Shown here piece by piece: positions 51,060-64,000 of a stretch of DNA of 64,000 bases. The position numbers and the translations under genes are program-made. Source of the stretch: Eopsaltria australis. Lineage: Eukaryota > Chordata > Aves > Passeriformes > Petroicidae. Each line of letters starts with the position of its first letter. The first letter of the stretch is position 1. The stretch spans positions 124,001-188,000 of the forward strand of contig JAVTVJ010000574.1 of the NCBI GenBank assembly GCA_034509425.1, read 5' to 3'. The notes below the pieces were generated by a model. The model saw only the letters and a list, made by a program, of their open reading frames with translations, was not told where the DNA came from and searched no databases.

Positions 51060-51270
51060 TGGAAATGTGTTTAGGATTCTTTCTTAAGAGTTGCATCAGA
51101 ACATGAGGAATCTTGTTATCAATACTGGCCTGCTTCACATATTGAATGATTTCAAATGTAATTGCTGGGAAAGTAAATGCTCCCACAAGCTGAATGCAAA
51201 AATCCATGCCCACGGAACACAGGGACTTGACATTGTTAGCGCCAGGCATGCTTTCAAAATTATCAAAGTT
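51060..51270. promoter_or_regulatory. candidate conserved noncoding element
   Basis: Complex unique sequence without low-complexity runs ('ttgcatcagaacatgaggaatcttg', 'atgatttcaaatgtaattgctggg', 'tgttagcgccaggcatgc'). The texture resembles conserved noncoding DNA. Open frames on both strands are short and unrecognised. This is inference only. Confidence 0.2.
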
Positions 51271-54200
51271 TTAAAGTAAAATGTCATATCCCTGAAGGGT
51301 GCCCTTACAACAAATTATTAACGAAGCTCTATTGATCCTCACCCAAACAGCAAAATCTCAATAAATCTCCTCTGGACCTTTGCTGGAGATGGAAAATGCA
51401 TTACACCCCCCTACTGACCACAATTTTTATTATCGCTATTGTGTTTGCAGGGCAGTCAATTTTATACAGCATTACAAACTGCCAAGTGCTAAAGTGATTT
51501 CCTCTATTACTGAGGTCCATGTATTAAATTTAGTGAGGCACAATATCAGGCTTCAAATATTGCAGGGTTTAGAATTGAATGCAGCTGAGCCTAATGTTAT
51601 CAACCTGACAAAAAAAAACACTGACATATTAAGTAGCAAATCATTTATTCATATTTGGGACTGGTTTTGTTTTTCTGTTCAGCTGCATGGTTTTAGATTA
51701 GCCACACTATTTCAAAATGGGACTGCTACTGTGAAGTCCAAAGACACTGTGGAATAGATATTTCATACACTTATTATGCACTGCAGATCAGAGAAATATG
51801 CCTCAATGACCTGTTATCACATAGAAATACATGTAAATTAATAAATTACTTTGCATAATGCAGGTTTAGGCTGCAAATACTTTAACCCTTTAGAATGACC
51901 AGTGATAATAATTTCAGGTACTTTTTATTATAGCCAAATACAAAACCTTAATGCTCAGATAAAGTTTCATTTTGTGTTCTTTTTTTGCCCTGATCATTAT
52001 TTTCCCTCCAGTCTGAAATATTCAAAGCTAGTGGATTTCTGAGCTTGTAGATACTGTTTGAAACCTGGTTCTTTCTCCCTGTTGTAAGGTACACCTGGAA
52101 GAATTGATATATCCAGAATAATCCAATACTTGTCCCTAACATTAATGATTGCTTACATCAATGGAAATAAAGCTTTCTGTATTTTTTTTGTCAATGGAAA
52201 CCAGATTATTCTGAAACAAGCTGAGAAGAGATATCCAATATTTTGCTTGCTTGAAATAATCCAAATGATACTCTGTGCTAAGAGCTGAAGCCACAAGGCT
52301 CTGAGTAAAAAGAAAGAAAAAAAAAAAGTACATTGGTACCAGTTATTATACAGAATGCCAGCTTCCTACCTTTTATAAATGCCTTTACATACTGACAGGT
52401 CTGTGGTCTAATTGTGCAATTATTAAACTGCAAAAATTGCCACTAAAAATTGCTCACAGAGGATCTCTGGACAGAACTATCCATCCTCATGCAAAAACTC
52501 CAGGGAAGATTCCTGTAACTTTCTCTCTAAAAATATCTGCCTTCCACATGCAATATACCCCAGCTGGGAAGACAGAAAGAAAATGCCACTGACAGATTTG
52601 CAAAACATTCAGAATGTGACAGAAAATCTCCAAATGAAAGGACAGAATTCCCCTCCTTTTCAAACCTTTCCAGGCTGTCAAACATCTGTGTTCACTGGGA
52701 AGAGCTCCACAGTCTGCAGTGTTTCACTGTGGGTTTTTCACTGCTGTAGCTAATTTTGCCCTAACATCCATGTCGGATACTAAACTGTCCAAATCAATCA
52801 TTAAACAGTTTAGCACTGTGCTTTATATTGTCACAAGGCTTCTACACCTGTCTCATAGGAGACAGCAGGACAAAAATATTGCTACCTTGAACTTTATTAT
52901 GGACTTAGAGAGCCAACTTTCTACTGGAAAGCCTAATTCAAGCCCTGAATTTTGTCTGCTTTTCCCCCCCTCAAACCTTCCTAGACAATTCCTGCAGCAA
53001 TTGGATGCAAGCAAACAAATAAGCAAACAGATGAATGCTGAAAAACAAGCATTAAATATTTAAACTTGGAAGCATTGCCCTTTTGGAGTCAGACCCCAGG
53101 TGTTTTAGTTGCAAGCCCTTTCCTCAGAAGAAAAAGGACTTAACACAAGCTGACACTCAGACATCTCAGTCTCATGCACTGCCAGGGTTCCTCCTTGTCA
53201 CCCAAAGAGATCAGATATTATTTTGCTAATTGGACTGAAAAATGCTCTTGGCATTCAGAGACTTCCCACATATTCACTGCTGAGTCCTTGCACCACGTGG
53301 GTCCCTGAACTGGCTTCATGGAAGTTTCTCTGTGTTCTGCAATCCCATCATAAATTGGACTCCTCTCACTCAACACCAACATTTAACTGTTAATAATTCT
53401 GTCTGTTCAGTTCCACTGCAGAAATTCCACAGGAGTAGTGAGGAACAACACCCTTCCTAGTTCTATGAGTAGAGCTAATGACACTGCTTCTTTCATTTCT
53501 GAAATGTTAATTAGCCCATAAGCCTGACACTCGGTAATGAAATATTTATTTTCCTGGAGTACTACATGTAACTTAAGAATTACAAGTGGATCTAGATGTA
53601 TTACTGAATGTAAAAATCATTATTCTAAACCATGTTGCAATCTACAAGGGAGAAACAATATATTATTACAAAGGACTTCCTTATTCACATGGGTGAGTAC
53701 CATCCATTTTAAGCACTTTGCATTTTGAATTTTGGAAGAGAAGTCTCTGTTGCTTGCAGGAGTTCTTTAAAACATTAAAAAAAAAAATCCACGAAGTTTA
53801 CCTGCTTTAATTCCAACCTTAAATTATATTACATTACAGTTCATTTAGAGTCATCAAGGACATAACCAATTTGAAAATATTTTTCCCCATTTGTGACCTG
53901 AGCTTCTCAGAGAGTAGTTTGGCATCCTGACAAAAAACTGGATATGAATACCAAAATAATGGAATCATCATGTTGAACTCAAAGCACTGGGGATGACTCT
54001 GAGAAACTGAAAAGGATGGGAGTGTTCACCCAGCAGAATCTCAAAACCTGAGATGAAAATGACTACAAGGGTGGAAAAACACAGCTCCACGCAGCCAGGG
54101 AGGAAAATAACTCCATCACAGCCAGAGCCAGTGTTCAGATTTAAGCTTTTTGTCTGAAATTCTGCCTGAATAAAGATGAGCGAGATATAAAGAAATCAAT

Positions 54201-55691
54201 TATAAACTTCTCCAGTGTGATTTCCAAATGGGGTGTCCAGGAATCAGCTCTCATGTCATGCAAGTATCTTTTGCTCAACACATTTCGGTTCTTTAGGGCC
54301 ACATGTTTGGTTTCAAAAATCAGCAATTCCCAGTAAATGATGAGGGGTGAAAACAATGAGTGATGCTGTGCTCTGATCAGGTGACACTGAGAAATCATTC
54401 TCAGGCCTATCCTACAACTCCTTGGCTAGTCTTGGCTACTCAGCCCAGCATTTTTTCCAATAAACAGTCATAATTAAGTGATAAACTATTAAGCAAAACA
54501 ACTGTAATTTCTACAGTTGCCCTAATGAAATTCCAATAAATTTTACTGTTCGAGACTACTCTGTTGAAGAGCAGCTCATCTGAAAAGAAACAGCATCTAC
54601 ATGAACAGAGTTATTAACATGTATAAAATCTACATGAAAACAAGATTCCCATGCAGCAAATCATGTACATAACAACTCACCCCACAGACCTGTCTTGATG
54701 TGGAAAATGGTGGGTTTGAATTGAACAAAATCAGTGTAACATGACTGAAAGGACTGGTTAAAATAACACCAGCACATGTGAAGCTCTGTGTGCTGAGTTT
54801 TCTATAAGGGAAGCTGAACTAAAATACTTTGCCAGTTAAATAATGTGCATCTAACAAACAGAAACAAGATTGTTTGTTCCTATTTAGCTTATTTGATTGT
54901 GATAACACGATTAAATTTGTTCCCTGGTAAGGCATATCTCTAAAGTAAATTGGAGCCACTTCATTTAAAAGATGACTGAACCGTATTATTTCAGTAGTAT
55001 CATAGAGAAAAAGAAATCTTCAATGTGTAAAACACTGCTGCAAAACATGAGTAAATATTAATTTCTCCATGTCCTACAGAATAAGACATGAACAGGCTTG
55101 CATTTCAGCAGGAAAGATTCCAATTGAACATGTGGCTCACTTGTGTGTGGTTTTTATAGCTAAGAGATAAATTTGACTTGTCTGTTTATAATTGCTTTTT
55201 ATAAACCAATTTAAATTAAGAATTTGTTCACTGGCTGTGAACATCCATATATTAACTTAAAAGAGGATTGTTATCTTTGCTTTCACAGTGTAGTTTTACA
55301 TTAATAGCATATGATAACCTTCTGAAATAAGAGAGTAAATGTTTAACACACACATTAATAATGAAGAGTAAGAAGCAGAAGTGCACGAGGAACTTTTAGC
55401 AGTGCCAGTAACACGTCACTGCATCACACCACAGGGCTCCTCACACGTGAGTTGTACAATGAGATGTTTTATGCCACCTCAGCCAGGCCTGTATGTATTA
55501 TTAAATTACCCTCCTAGTCTTTACAAGACTTAATTCCACGTTCCTCATTTGTCTCCAGCACATTTTTCCACAGCATTTGTAATTTTGTCATCGTGTTAGA
55601 TCAGCTTTCTTCCCTTGCTTGAGAGTAACCTCTTCTACCTGTCCTACTTCTCATGAGGAATTATCCAATATACAAATCAAAATTTGCATCC
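51271..55691. other. unique noncoding DNA
   Basis: AT-rich sequence with A-runs near 52315-52328 and 53777-53787. Complex patches at 54880-55020 and 55120-55270 could be conserved noncoding DNA. No gene, RNA or repeat was recognised. Confidence 0.6.
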
Positions 55692-55707
55692 TATTATTAT
55701 TATTATT
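55692..55707. repeat. (ATT)5 microsatellite
   Basis: Five ATT units in a row; short. Confidence 0.85.
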
Positions 55708-57899
55708 CTGTTGCTGTCCATTGAGTCATCAAACAGGTTGCCCGACATGCAGGGAAAAAAAAGTAACTAAAATACTCTGACTCTTAACCATCCAATTCAA
55801 AGGATTGCAGCCACATCCCACAAGGAGGGTGAAACAAACCCTTTTCTAAAGCAAGTTTTTATTGCCTTTCAGCCAAAATGACACACCTCCCCCCAGAAAT
55901 AAAGTTTTTTTACAAATGATCTCTGTTTGAATTAATTTTCCTTATCTGAGAGGGTGGTGCCATCTACATCTACAAGCAAAGCATAGCAAAGTAAAGACAT
56001 TAATATGAGCACTGAGTTACTGAGTTACTCCAGATTCTGTGACAGCAAATAGGGTTTGAAACACATGAAAACAAAAAATAAGTTCCCCTGTGGGTTGCTT
56101 TAGAAGTAGAACCTTGGAGATGTCAAGAGGACACGATTTCTTCACGTCTAACTGGAAAGGACAGTGACTGCTCTGATCTTAAATATTCTCCTTTCATTTC
56201 AGCCCCCTGACCTCTCTCTCCTTCATTTTCCTTCCCTTTCAGTGACATCCCTTATTTTCTCCTTCTCCCTCCACTGTTCCTGTTGTTATGGGATGCTGAC
56301 AAGACTGGAGTGTGAAGGTACAACTGGACAATCGTGGCCATTGTGAGTGTTCCCTCACTAAACAAAACCCCCTCAGCTTTCTCAACACTTAAAGAACATG
56401 GGCAGTAAGTAAAAAACAATTACAGCTGGGCTTTGCATTGATAATTAAGAGTTTATCATGGCTGAATATTGAATTCCTGAAAGAAAGAAGTGGTACTATA
56501 TTCCTGATGCAGGAGAATGGGATGTGCTGGGTATGTTCCCATGTGGTGCAATTTATCTCAGATTCTTCTACAAATTTAGGGCATTGACTTGGGATATTTT
56601 CTGAAGAACTCACAAGCTAAAAAAGTACAACTCTGAAAAGAGTAAGGCACAGCCAGTAACAGTCATTTCTTCAGGTTGGGTGTTTCATTTATCTTACACG
56701 TGTGTTATGTAAAAAATAATTGCTTTAAAAAATTAGAATTAGCTTTTCTTATGTCACTGTCTTAAAGCAGTTTTGTAAGCTCTATTCAGTATCCAGACCA
56801 TGCTAAAAACTAGAGCTGCTAATTTCTAAATCAGCAGTACAATTAATGTTGCCACCTTAATGTTAGCACTGCAGTTACTCTTCAAATTGGTTGTATGAGA
56901 ATCAATAAATTAAACATTTCCATATTCCAACGGATATGTTTACCTGTGTTCTCCCTTGGAGGGGAAAAAATCATCTGCACAACATTTCACCCTAAAGAAT
57001 GTTGAAAATTTCAAAATTTAGTTTTTTTCAATAAAAAAATCCATACATTTGTTTTAAAAATCCTGAATAAAACAAACCAAAGCTCAAATAAACTGGGCCT
57101 CTGAATGAAAGTTTAAATCTCAAATATAAGTAATTACAAATATTTGGTCTGATGTGATCTAAAACCACCTTTTAGCTTTGAAAAAGTCACTTTTTAATCA
57201 AATCACATCTCACCAAATATAGTTCTGGTCTTTGCTTCCTATTCCATAGCAGTGGATGCTCTGCAAAACCTCCAAGTTGAACATGTGGAAACACAACATT
57301 TCTCTTTGCTTTAATGTTAATTGTGGAAGCACAGATTAACTTCACTTTAACTGCAGCCACCAGCAGCTGCTTCACTGGAATTTCAGCAGGAACAGAATTC
57401 CTGAAGCCCAAAAGACTGAGTTTCATTCATTGCTACAAATATTCTTAATAAGATTACATTGTCATGATGATTACACCACTGAAAACATGAAATATACAGT
57501 ATTTAAATTTTAAAAATGACTACAGCTGAAGCATTTCTAGCTGATTTTCCAATTAATTAATTAATACTGCCATGATTCAGAGCCCCAGCGAGGCAGACAG
57601 ACTTTCCACAGAACACGCACCAGTTCCACAAGCAGAGATCCCAGTTTATCAGCTGTGCTCATTGCACCCTATCCCACCACAGACCTCCTGAAAGCCCCAC
57701 GTTTGTAACACACACACAGCAGGACTCAACTGAAGCACAAACACTCCAATCTGAGCAATCCTTTGGAATTTAGGCTGTGTTTTCTAATCTAAAACCGTTG
57801 CTGGTCGGGCAATTTTCATTTTTGTAAAACGACAAAGGGCACTTCATTTTAGGTAAAGGTTAACATTAATTCCCAACCTTATAAAAGGCATCCCTCTCT
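55708..57899. other. unique noncoding DNA
   Basis: AT-rich sequence with an (AATT)n-like homeobox-type word at 57551-57565. No gene or repeat was recognised. Confidence 0.65.
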
Positions 57900-58200
57900 A
57901 CCACAAAGCAGTGCTGGTGTCTAACGTTAGAGAGGAATGTTCACACACCCGAAAATAAATGGTTTTTGCATTTCAAGGTGACAAGTACAATGTCAGACAC
58001 AATCAATCGATCAGTGCATAATTATTATTGCAAATGATCCATATCCATGCTGCAAACCTTAAGGGGAATTTAATGAAGCAGGAAGCACATCAATAATAAG
58101 ATCTACTTCGGTCTCTGTTAAATCCTGCAATTCACAAATATGTTGTCACATTTTATCCTTCCTTGAATTCCTGTAATTATATTTGAGGAGAAGCTCACTG
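57900..58200. promoter_or_regulatory. candidate element with PBX/HOX and POU-type words
   Basis: Contains 'acaatcaatcgatcagtgc' (a PBC/HOX-like, nearly self-complementary word, near 57999-58017), then 'cataattattattgcaaatgatcc' with TTGCAAAT (58028-58035), an octamer-like POU site. CpGs are retained near 57923, 57951 and 58009. This is motif packing like that of a developmental enhancer, inferred from sequence only. Confidence 0.3.
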
Positions 58201-59723
58201 GAAAGTAAAATTCAAACATACATCAGCTTTTCCTCTTTAAAAGGAGTCCCTGTACATTATATGTACATCACAAAAGATTAAATGTACAAAGATCTACGAA
58301 CACAACAATCCCTGAAGAAAATTTGAAATGCCAATAATGAGACTTACTCTGATGTGTTTGGCTGACTTAAATCTGTGTTGTGCCCATGAAGGAATACAGG
58401 GAGCATGGCATGGGTGAGAAGGAGCTGGAGAGACAAACTCCTGTGTCCTGACTGCAATCCCTCCATGTCACTCACTGCCTCACTGAAGGAAGGGAGATTA
58501 ACTTTGGTGATAACATAAAGGGTTCTTGGTTTTGTTTTCCACTACCCAAATCAGAAGTTAAATTGCCAAATTTAATTAGCAGAAATTGTAACTGGCAATA
58601 AATAATGTCATTTTTTTCCAAGGCAAGCCTGTTGTGTCTGTGACAGTGATCAGGAAGTGATCTCCCTGTTCTCCTGCTGTTTCATGAGCTTTCTCACTCA
58701 TTCTTCCCATTCCTCCTCCCTCCCTGTCCCACTGAGGCAGAGAGTGAGAGGGAATTTGGCTGCAACCCATGACACAACTGCCATCCTGATGGGGAAAAAT
58801 ACACCAAGTGTATTAGAAGGCTATGTGAAAAGCAGTCATTTCTGCAGAAATGTTGGACTTCAGCTGTCTGGCTGCAGTAAGAACAGGTGGATTTCCATAC
58901 CAGGCTGTGACAGGGATCCAAACACAGATTCATCTGTTTGGCAAGGAAGGAATAGCAATCCAGGAGCAGAAGGGGAGAAGGAAGCCATATGGAAAGACAT
59001 CAAAAGAAGATGTGAACAGATACCCAGACTTCGATTAGTAAACATCCCCTTTTGTTGATTAAACTGTGAGACACTCAAACTACTTACAAAAGGTAAATCC
59101 AGCCTAGTGGCACTTGCACATTACAGTGAAGAGATAAGCAAAATCTTGGCTTGGGGACTATGACAGCTTCTCAAGCAGGCACACTTCACTGCAATAAATA
59201 TCCAAAAGGAACACATCAAGAAATCAACCTTAAGATACAAAACAGGTTTCTCAACTGCCCAGAAAAATCTTCAGGATTTGCTCATTCCTCTGCCTCCCCA
59301 GCTAGGACCATCCCAACAGCAGCTAAGGCTCTGCAGTTGTAGGAGCTTAAACTCACCAGATTGTCACAGAAGTGGTGTTTGGGAAGGATTTCCACTGAGA
59401 TAATAACTGTGGGACAATAGGAGGACTCTAACCTGCCCACCCAGCCACATTTCATGCAGCCTTTGTTCGGTTTTTCCTCACACACATCCCTGCACTGATA
59501 CAGACACCCACGCAGCTCATTCAAAGCTCTGATGGAAGCCAGGGCTATTAAGAGGGACACGAGGAAGATAAGGTTAATTGGACAAGTGTAACTCCTTGCT
59601 AAAAGCAAAGGGGGAGAACAGATTTGGTAATTAAAGTATACAGAGTATATAATGCAACTTCAGAAGGGAGCAGAGCGAGTCTGTCATGCTGCCTTACACA
59701 AAATGCACGGATTCTGCTGCAAG
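58201..59723. other. unique noncoding DNA
   Basis: A plus frame at 58657-59058 (133 codons) is matched by minus-strand open frames over the same DNA. It has no recognisable domain and is judged noncoding. No repeat was recognised. Confidence 0.6.
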
Positions 59724-59806
59724 AATTATTATTGTTTATTATTAATAATAATAATGCATATATTCTTGATGCTTAAACTCAGTTTAAGCCTAGTTAAACT
59801 CAGTTT
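59724..59806. repeat. AT palindrome and repeated TTAAACTCAGTTT words
   Basis: TTATTATTAATAATAA (59736-59751) is a perfect 16-bp palindrome. It is followed by TTAAACTCAGTTTAA (59773-59787), an inverted repeat around one base, whose first 13 bases recur at 59794-59806. A local hairpin-prone cluster. Confidence 0.85.
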
Positions 59807-62800
59807 CATCAAACACTTAGGTGTGTTTGTGTCTAAAGGAATGTACATCGCTTTTATAAACCAAAACTGCCTCTCTTGCCTACTTGCAGTGCTGGACATA
59901 ACAGAGCATCATCCTGATTTGTTCTCTTCCCATTCTTACCCCACCCCAATAACAGAATGGTGTTGTACAAAACACTGTAGCAGGGCAAGAAAACCCTTCA
60001 AGAACTGAATGCACCCGATGACCAAAGGTCACTGTCAAATATTCTGAACTGAAATAGCTTTTATCTTCTGTTCCATTTCTCTTTTCATACTAAAAAATGT
60101 AATTTTGCTGACTGTCTTTATGCATTGCATGCTAGTGTGACTTCTAGCTTTGTCATCACAACATGAATTATTATACATATGATTTTAATCCAACTTATGT
60201 GTGTGTTCCAATAGATACCTAAAGACAGGCTACTGAGAATTGTCTTAGGCTCTACCATAACTAATTGCAATCCTGTTTTCCTTCACCACCTCTGTCAGTC
60301 CTTTCATTTTAGCCATCAAGACTGTAGATTTATAAATTGCAATACTTCATTATTCAAGTTTATTGAGTCAGATACCCTTGAAGATCCTTACTATTCACAT
60401 CAGCATACTCTATTATGAAATATTTTGTATTTTTCTGTGTTAATAATAAAAGGTAGGTATTTATTCAATACCAGCAGTCAGGCAGTCAGACACAGAGGAT
60501 GGAGTTACATGTTTTATTCAAGCTCTCAGTGGAAAGCAGAATGAGGATCACTTTGACTCTGAAGATACCTGCAGCTTTGCAGCTAATATGTTTGATTTTT
60601 CTTAACTAAAAGGATCTAAATACTTTGATTACTCAATAATTCTATGCAATAAAATCCATACTGCTGAAGTGTTCCACTGACAATGTTTTCAGCACAGTCA
60701 TTTATTCTTTCAGCTTAGTTCATGCTGCATCTCACTGTCTGCAGCTCTTTAAGCACAGTCAGTGGTGCATTTTGTCTTAGTCTAGGGTGGTTTTGGAAAG
60801 TCCTCATTGAAGAGAGCAATCCTTTGCTTAATGCACACAATTAATGCTGCAAAATACACAGTCAGTAAAGTTACTCAAACAAATGGGAGCATTGTATTTG
60901 CTCCTTGCTCCAATTTAAAAGATCCTTAGATTTTGGTCCCTAATTTTATCGTTTTAATCATCTTCACATCTGTTTAAAGTTTTCATTTCCTGTAGAAAAA
61001 AAGCCTTTACAAAGCTGTGCTGCAGCACTGAGTGCATGAGGAGCACAAGTGAGGCTGGAAATGCCACCCTGCTCCAAGCCAGCAGAAAGGCACACTCTGT
61101 GCCTGCACACATTTGGAAGGGCATAAAAACATGCAGGCTTTGGTCAGCTGAATAAAATACCATCTGCTTCTGAATATGGGAGCTGACACAGGCTCCTGTA
61201 TGTGTATTAGGATGTCTCTAAATAGGAGAAACACCAGAAATGCCATCATAAAGGAGCTTAAACTCCTAAATAACCAGATTAAAATTGTGCTAGAGTCTGT
61301 TACTTCCTGCTCCTCCAGACTTCTTCCCAGATGTTCATTTAAGGAACATTTTGCTAATTCAGACAAGTACAATTCTCTATATTGGACCCAAAAGCTTTAT
61401 TCTACAGAGTTGTCAAAACAGTGTCCTACTGCCAAAAGAAATTATCTTGTTGCTATTGCATTTTTTTCAATCTGTTTCTCTGTATCTGCCTACTCCAGTT
61501 TTGGGGAAAAAAACAAATTTCATTTGCTGACAAGCTTTCTGCCTTGTTTGATCAAGTATCATTCTGAAGCTGCTACTGAAAAAATCTCTGCTAAATATAC
61601 ACAAAATTTCTGACAACTGATTCCCTACTATTAAAAAGAACAGCAGACTGACAGGAATGAAGCATACCTCTGACTGAGCAGACATTAATTAGATGTTTAT
61701 AAAAATTATAAAACTTTATTATGGTACACTAAAGGTAATTTTAGTCCAGCATTGTCTCACACAACAAAATGTGGAAAACTAATAATTTGTATTTTAAAAA
61801 CGTATTTACCAACAATTTTGTTCCAGCTTCTCCTAGGACAACATTTAATTGCATTTGACTTTTTCATGACATGTAGTAACTTTAAACCCTCGATTTCTAA
61901 CTCAGAATGTGAAAATTGAACATGAGGCCAGTGAGAACAGAGAACAGTCCAGTCTGAACAACCAGATGGAAAACCATGAGCCAACCTGGAACTGTTTGCT
62001 TGGGAACCAAGCAGCTGCTTGTGCTGTTATGTGGACAAACTACATTTATTTTTCAAAATATGGAAAAAAGGAGGAGGAATAGTGTACAGAAGGAGGGGGT
62101 TTGGAAGACTGGGGACTCTCTGAAAGGCTGGGAGCAGTCTCAGCTTTCAGCCATCAACTTTCATTTCACCCACCAAAAGTTACCCTGCTCTAGCCAAGCT
62201 AAGCACGAGTCAGCACCTTAGAGCCCTCTAACTGGAAAAAACCCTACACATATATTTGTTCCATTCTGAGAAAATCCCACCACCTTGGGGAGATGAGTTA
62301 CACAGGAAATGGGAATGATAATCTGCAGAACACCTTGAGTCATTGCAGCAATCTTGTTTTGGGGAGCAAGGTGTGTTAAACTGCAGCAGCAGCAAATGGA
62401 AAAGGGTCTGTACCCCTCAGAGAGAATATATTCCCTTCTGACTTCACCAGTTCCTAAATCAGTAATATCTGAGAGCCTTCAAAGTTTTTTGGTCAGTGTG
62501 AACTCTGATATTGATGAGCTCTGATTCCTGTAGCACAGGTGTCTATAAAGTACCAGACGAAAAAAAGATCCCCTTAGTCCAGAAAAGTAGGAGAGTATAA
62601 ATACAAATATCATTTAATTGCTTAAAATGTCAACAAATACGGATTTCCCTTGACAGGGTTAAAAATACTAAAAACTGTCTCTACTTTTTGAAAATTTGAA
62701 GTAAGTATTTAAAAACTAGCAACTAATCAAGGCTGTTCCATTCAACAGACTGAATCAGTGTCTGTGCTCTGCATTCCTGCACAATGGTTTTAGTTAGATG

Positions 62801-64000
62801 AACACATTCAGTTTGCTTGCAATAAAAGGAACTTGATACCACTGTCATCAGTGGAATAAAAAAAAACAAACATCCAACTGTTCCAGGTTACTACTTAGTA
62901 AGATATTAGAGAATGGGAAGAAATCAAAATTTCCTTTTTCTTTGTAAATATTGCAAAATGTTTCTGCATTACACATGGAATGAAACAACAGGTAAGCACG
63001 GCCACATAAATGAGTGAAGAGTCTGAAAAAAATCTCAGTCAATGTATTAAATTAATTTTAAGCCCTTTAGAAAGGGGAGAACTACATTTTCACAGGAGTT
63101 GGCTACTTTAAATTTTAATAATATTGCTGAGAAGCTTTTTATAATTATATAAAATATTGATGTGATGCCAGGAGAAAGCATTTCAAGTGCTGCTGTGAGT
63201 TTATACCTTGCACCTACATATATTAAAAGTCTCTTGTTTACATATTGCATCTTTTACATTTGCTGCATCTGAGGTACCTATACATGCCCACTTAATGTAC
63301 AGAGTTTAAAAATCATAACACTTCAGAAAAAAATCTATTAATACAAGCCCTCTATTTCCATAAAAACCCACTAAGTAATAATGTTCAGCTACAATTTAAA
63401 AAGTTAATTCTCTGCTTCTTCCTACTAAGCTTGAGATTTCATACAAATAATTTAGACTAGAAAAGTTCAACTGCAAATGAGAACAATGCTTAAACCCCAG
63501 GTGTAGTAGTGCCAAAAGAGAGAGGGGCTGTCCAAAAAATTCTGCAAATCAGAAAACCAGAACAAAACATACATCATAAAATGTGAGTAAAAAGGACAAA
63601 ATAAAAATGGAATGAACACACTTTTAAGTGTGAAATATTAATTGCTAGAACCTTTATTTTAATTACCAAGAGCTTTGAAAACCAGAAAGTGGTACCATCA
63701 GAAACTGCTCAGTACTGTAGGTGTTTTGCTTAAAGCATTTACATACATGTCTGAAAAGAATAACTAGAAAAGTTCATCAATAATATAAAATGCAGCACAC
63801 TAAAAGGGATAGAAATCTGCATAGCTACCTGCAAGAAATGTATTTCACTAAATTTTCAAATTAGCAATGATTGGGAGGGAGAAGTTCCCTGGCTTTTAAA
63901 TCTTTTGAGCCTGTGCCACAGAGAAACAGAATAATACACAATAATGCATGTCCTTTCACCTCAGTGTGCACATTAGAAACAAGGGTTTATCCTCACATAT
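59807..64000. other. unique noncoding DNA to the window end
   Basis: AT-rich unique sequence. A 145-codon plus frame at 61176-61613 is overlapped by minus frames and matches nothing I recognise. No RNA gene or interspersed repeat was recognised. Confidence 0.6.

Noticed and set aside
58657..59058. 133-codon plus frame
   Set aside because: Several overlapping frames on both strands in the same DNA, and no recognisable protein family.
61176..61613. 145-codon plus frame
   Set aside because: Overlapped by open frames on the other strand, with no recognisable domain. Length is within chance for 64 kb in six frames.

Overview
The window looks like bird nuclear DNA, read from a gene desert or a very long intron. 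The only interspersed repeats I recognise are four CR1 LINE fragments and one solitary ERVL-type LTR. Repeat density is low, and no Alu, L1, B1/B2 or other mammalian elements are visible. CR1 as the main retroposon, together with this LTR type, points to a bird; I cannot resolve the species. The background is AT-rich and poor in CpG, and every reading frame is broken by frequent stops.

I find no protein-coding gene, rRNA, tRNA, CRISPR array or operon. The longest open frames are chance or low-complexity frames, or lie inside CR1 remnants. The most deceptive one comes from a pure-purine tandem repeat that cannot contain a stop codon in any frame.

Layout: 1-4129 unique noncoding; 4130-4757 sense CR1 3' fragment; 5338-5451 a 59-bp tandem duplication; 6813-6900 a compound microsatellite, then a weak LTR-like segment to about 7300; 7301-13135 unique noncoding with TA/CA simple repeats near 9.8-10.05 kb; 13136-13684 solo LTR; 13685-20839 unique noncoding with a T-rich tract and an AT microsatellite; 20840-21730 an old antisense CR1; 21731-31644 unique noncoding including CpG-retaining segments near 24.1-25.3 kb; 31645-32095 sense CR1; 34714-35190 a purine mega-tract with 10-bp and 17-bp tandem units; 38776-38881 a short antisense CR1; then mostly unique noncoding to the end, with a 26-T tract at 42652.

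The points most worth a second look are the purine tract (329 uninterrupted purines, with repeated G-quadruplex and triplex potential) and several segments that read like conserved noncoding regulatory DNA. These segments carry clustered GATA, E-box, TCF, RFX, POU and homeobox-type motifs. Their conservation is inferred from sequence texture only and needs an alignment to test. I see no evidence of a new gene system here.
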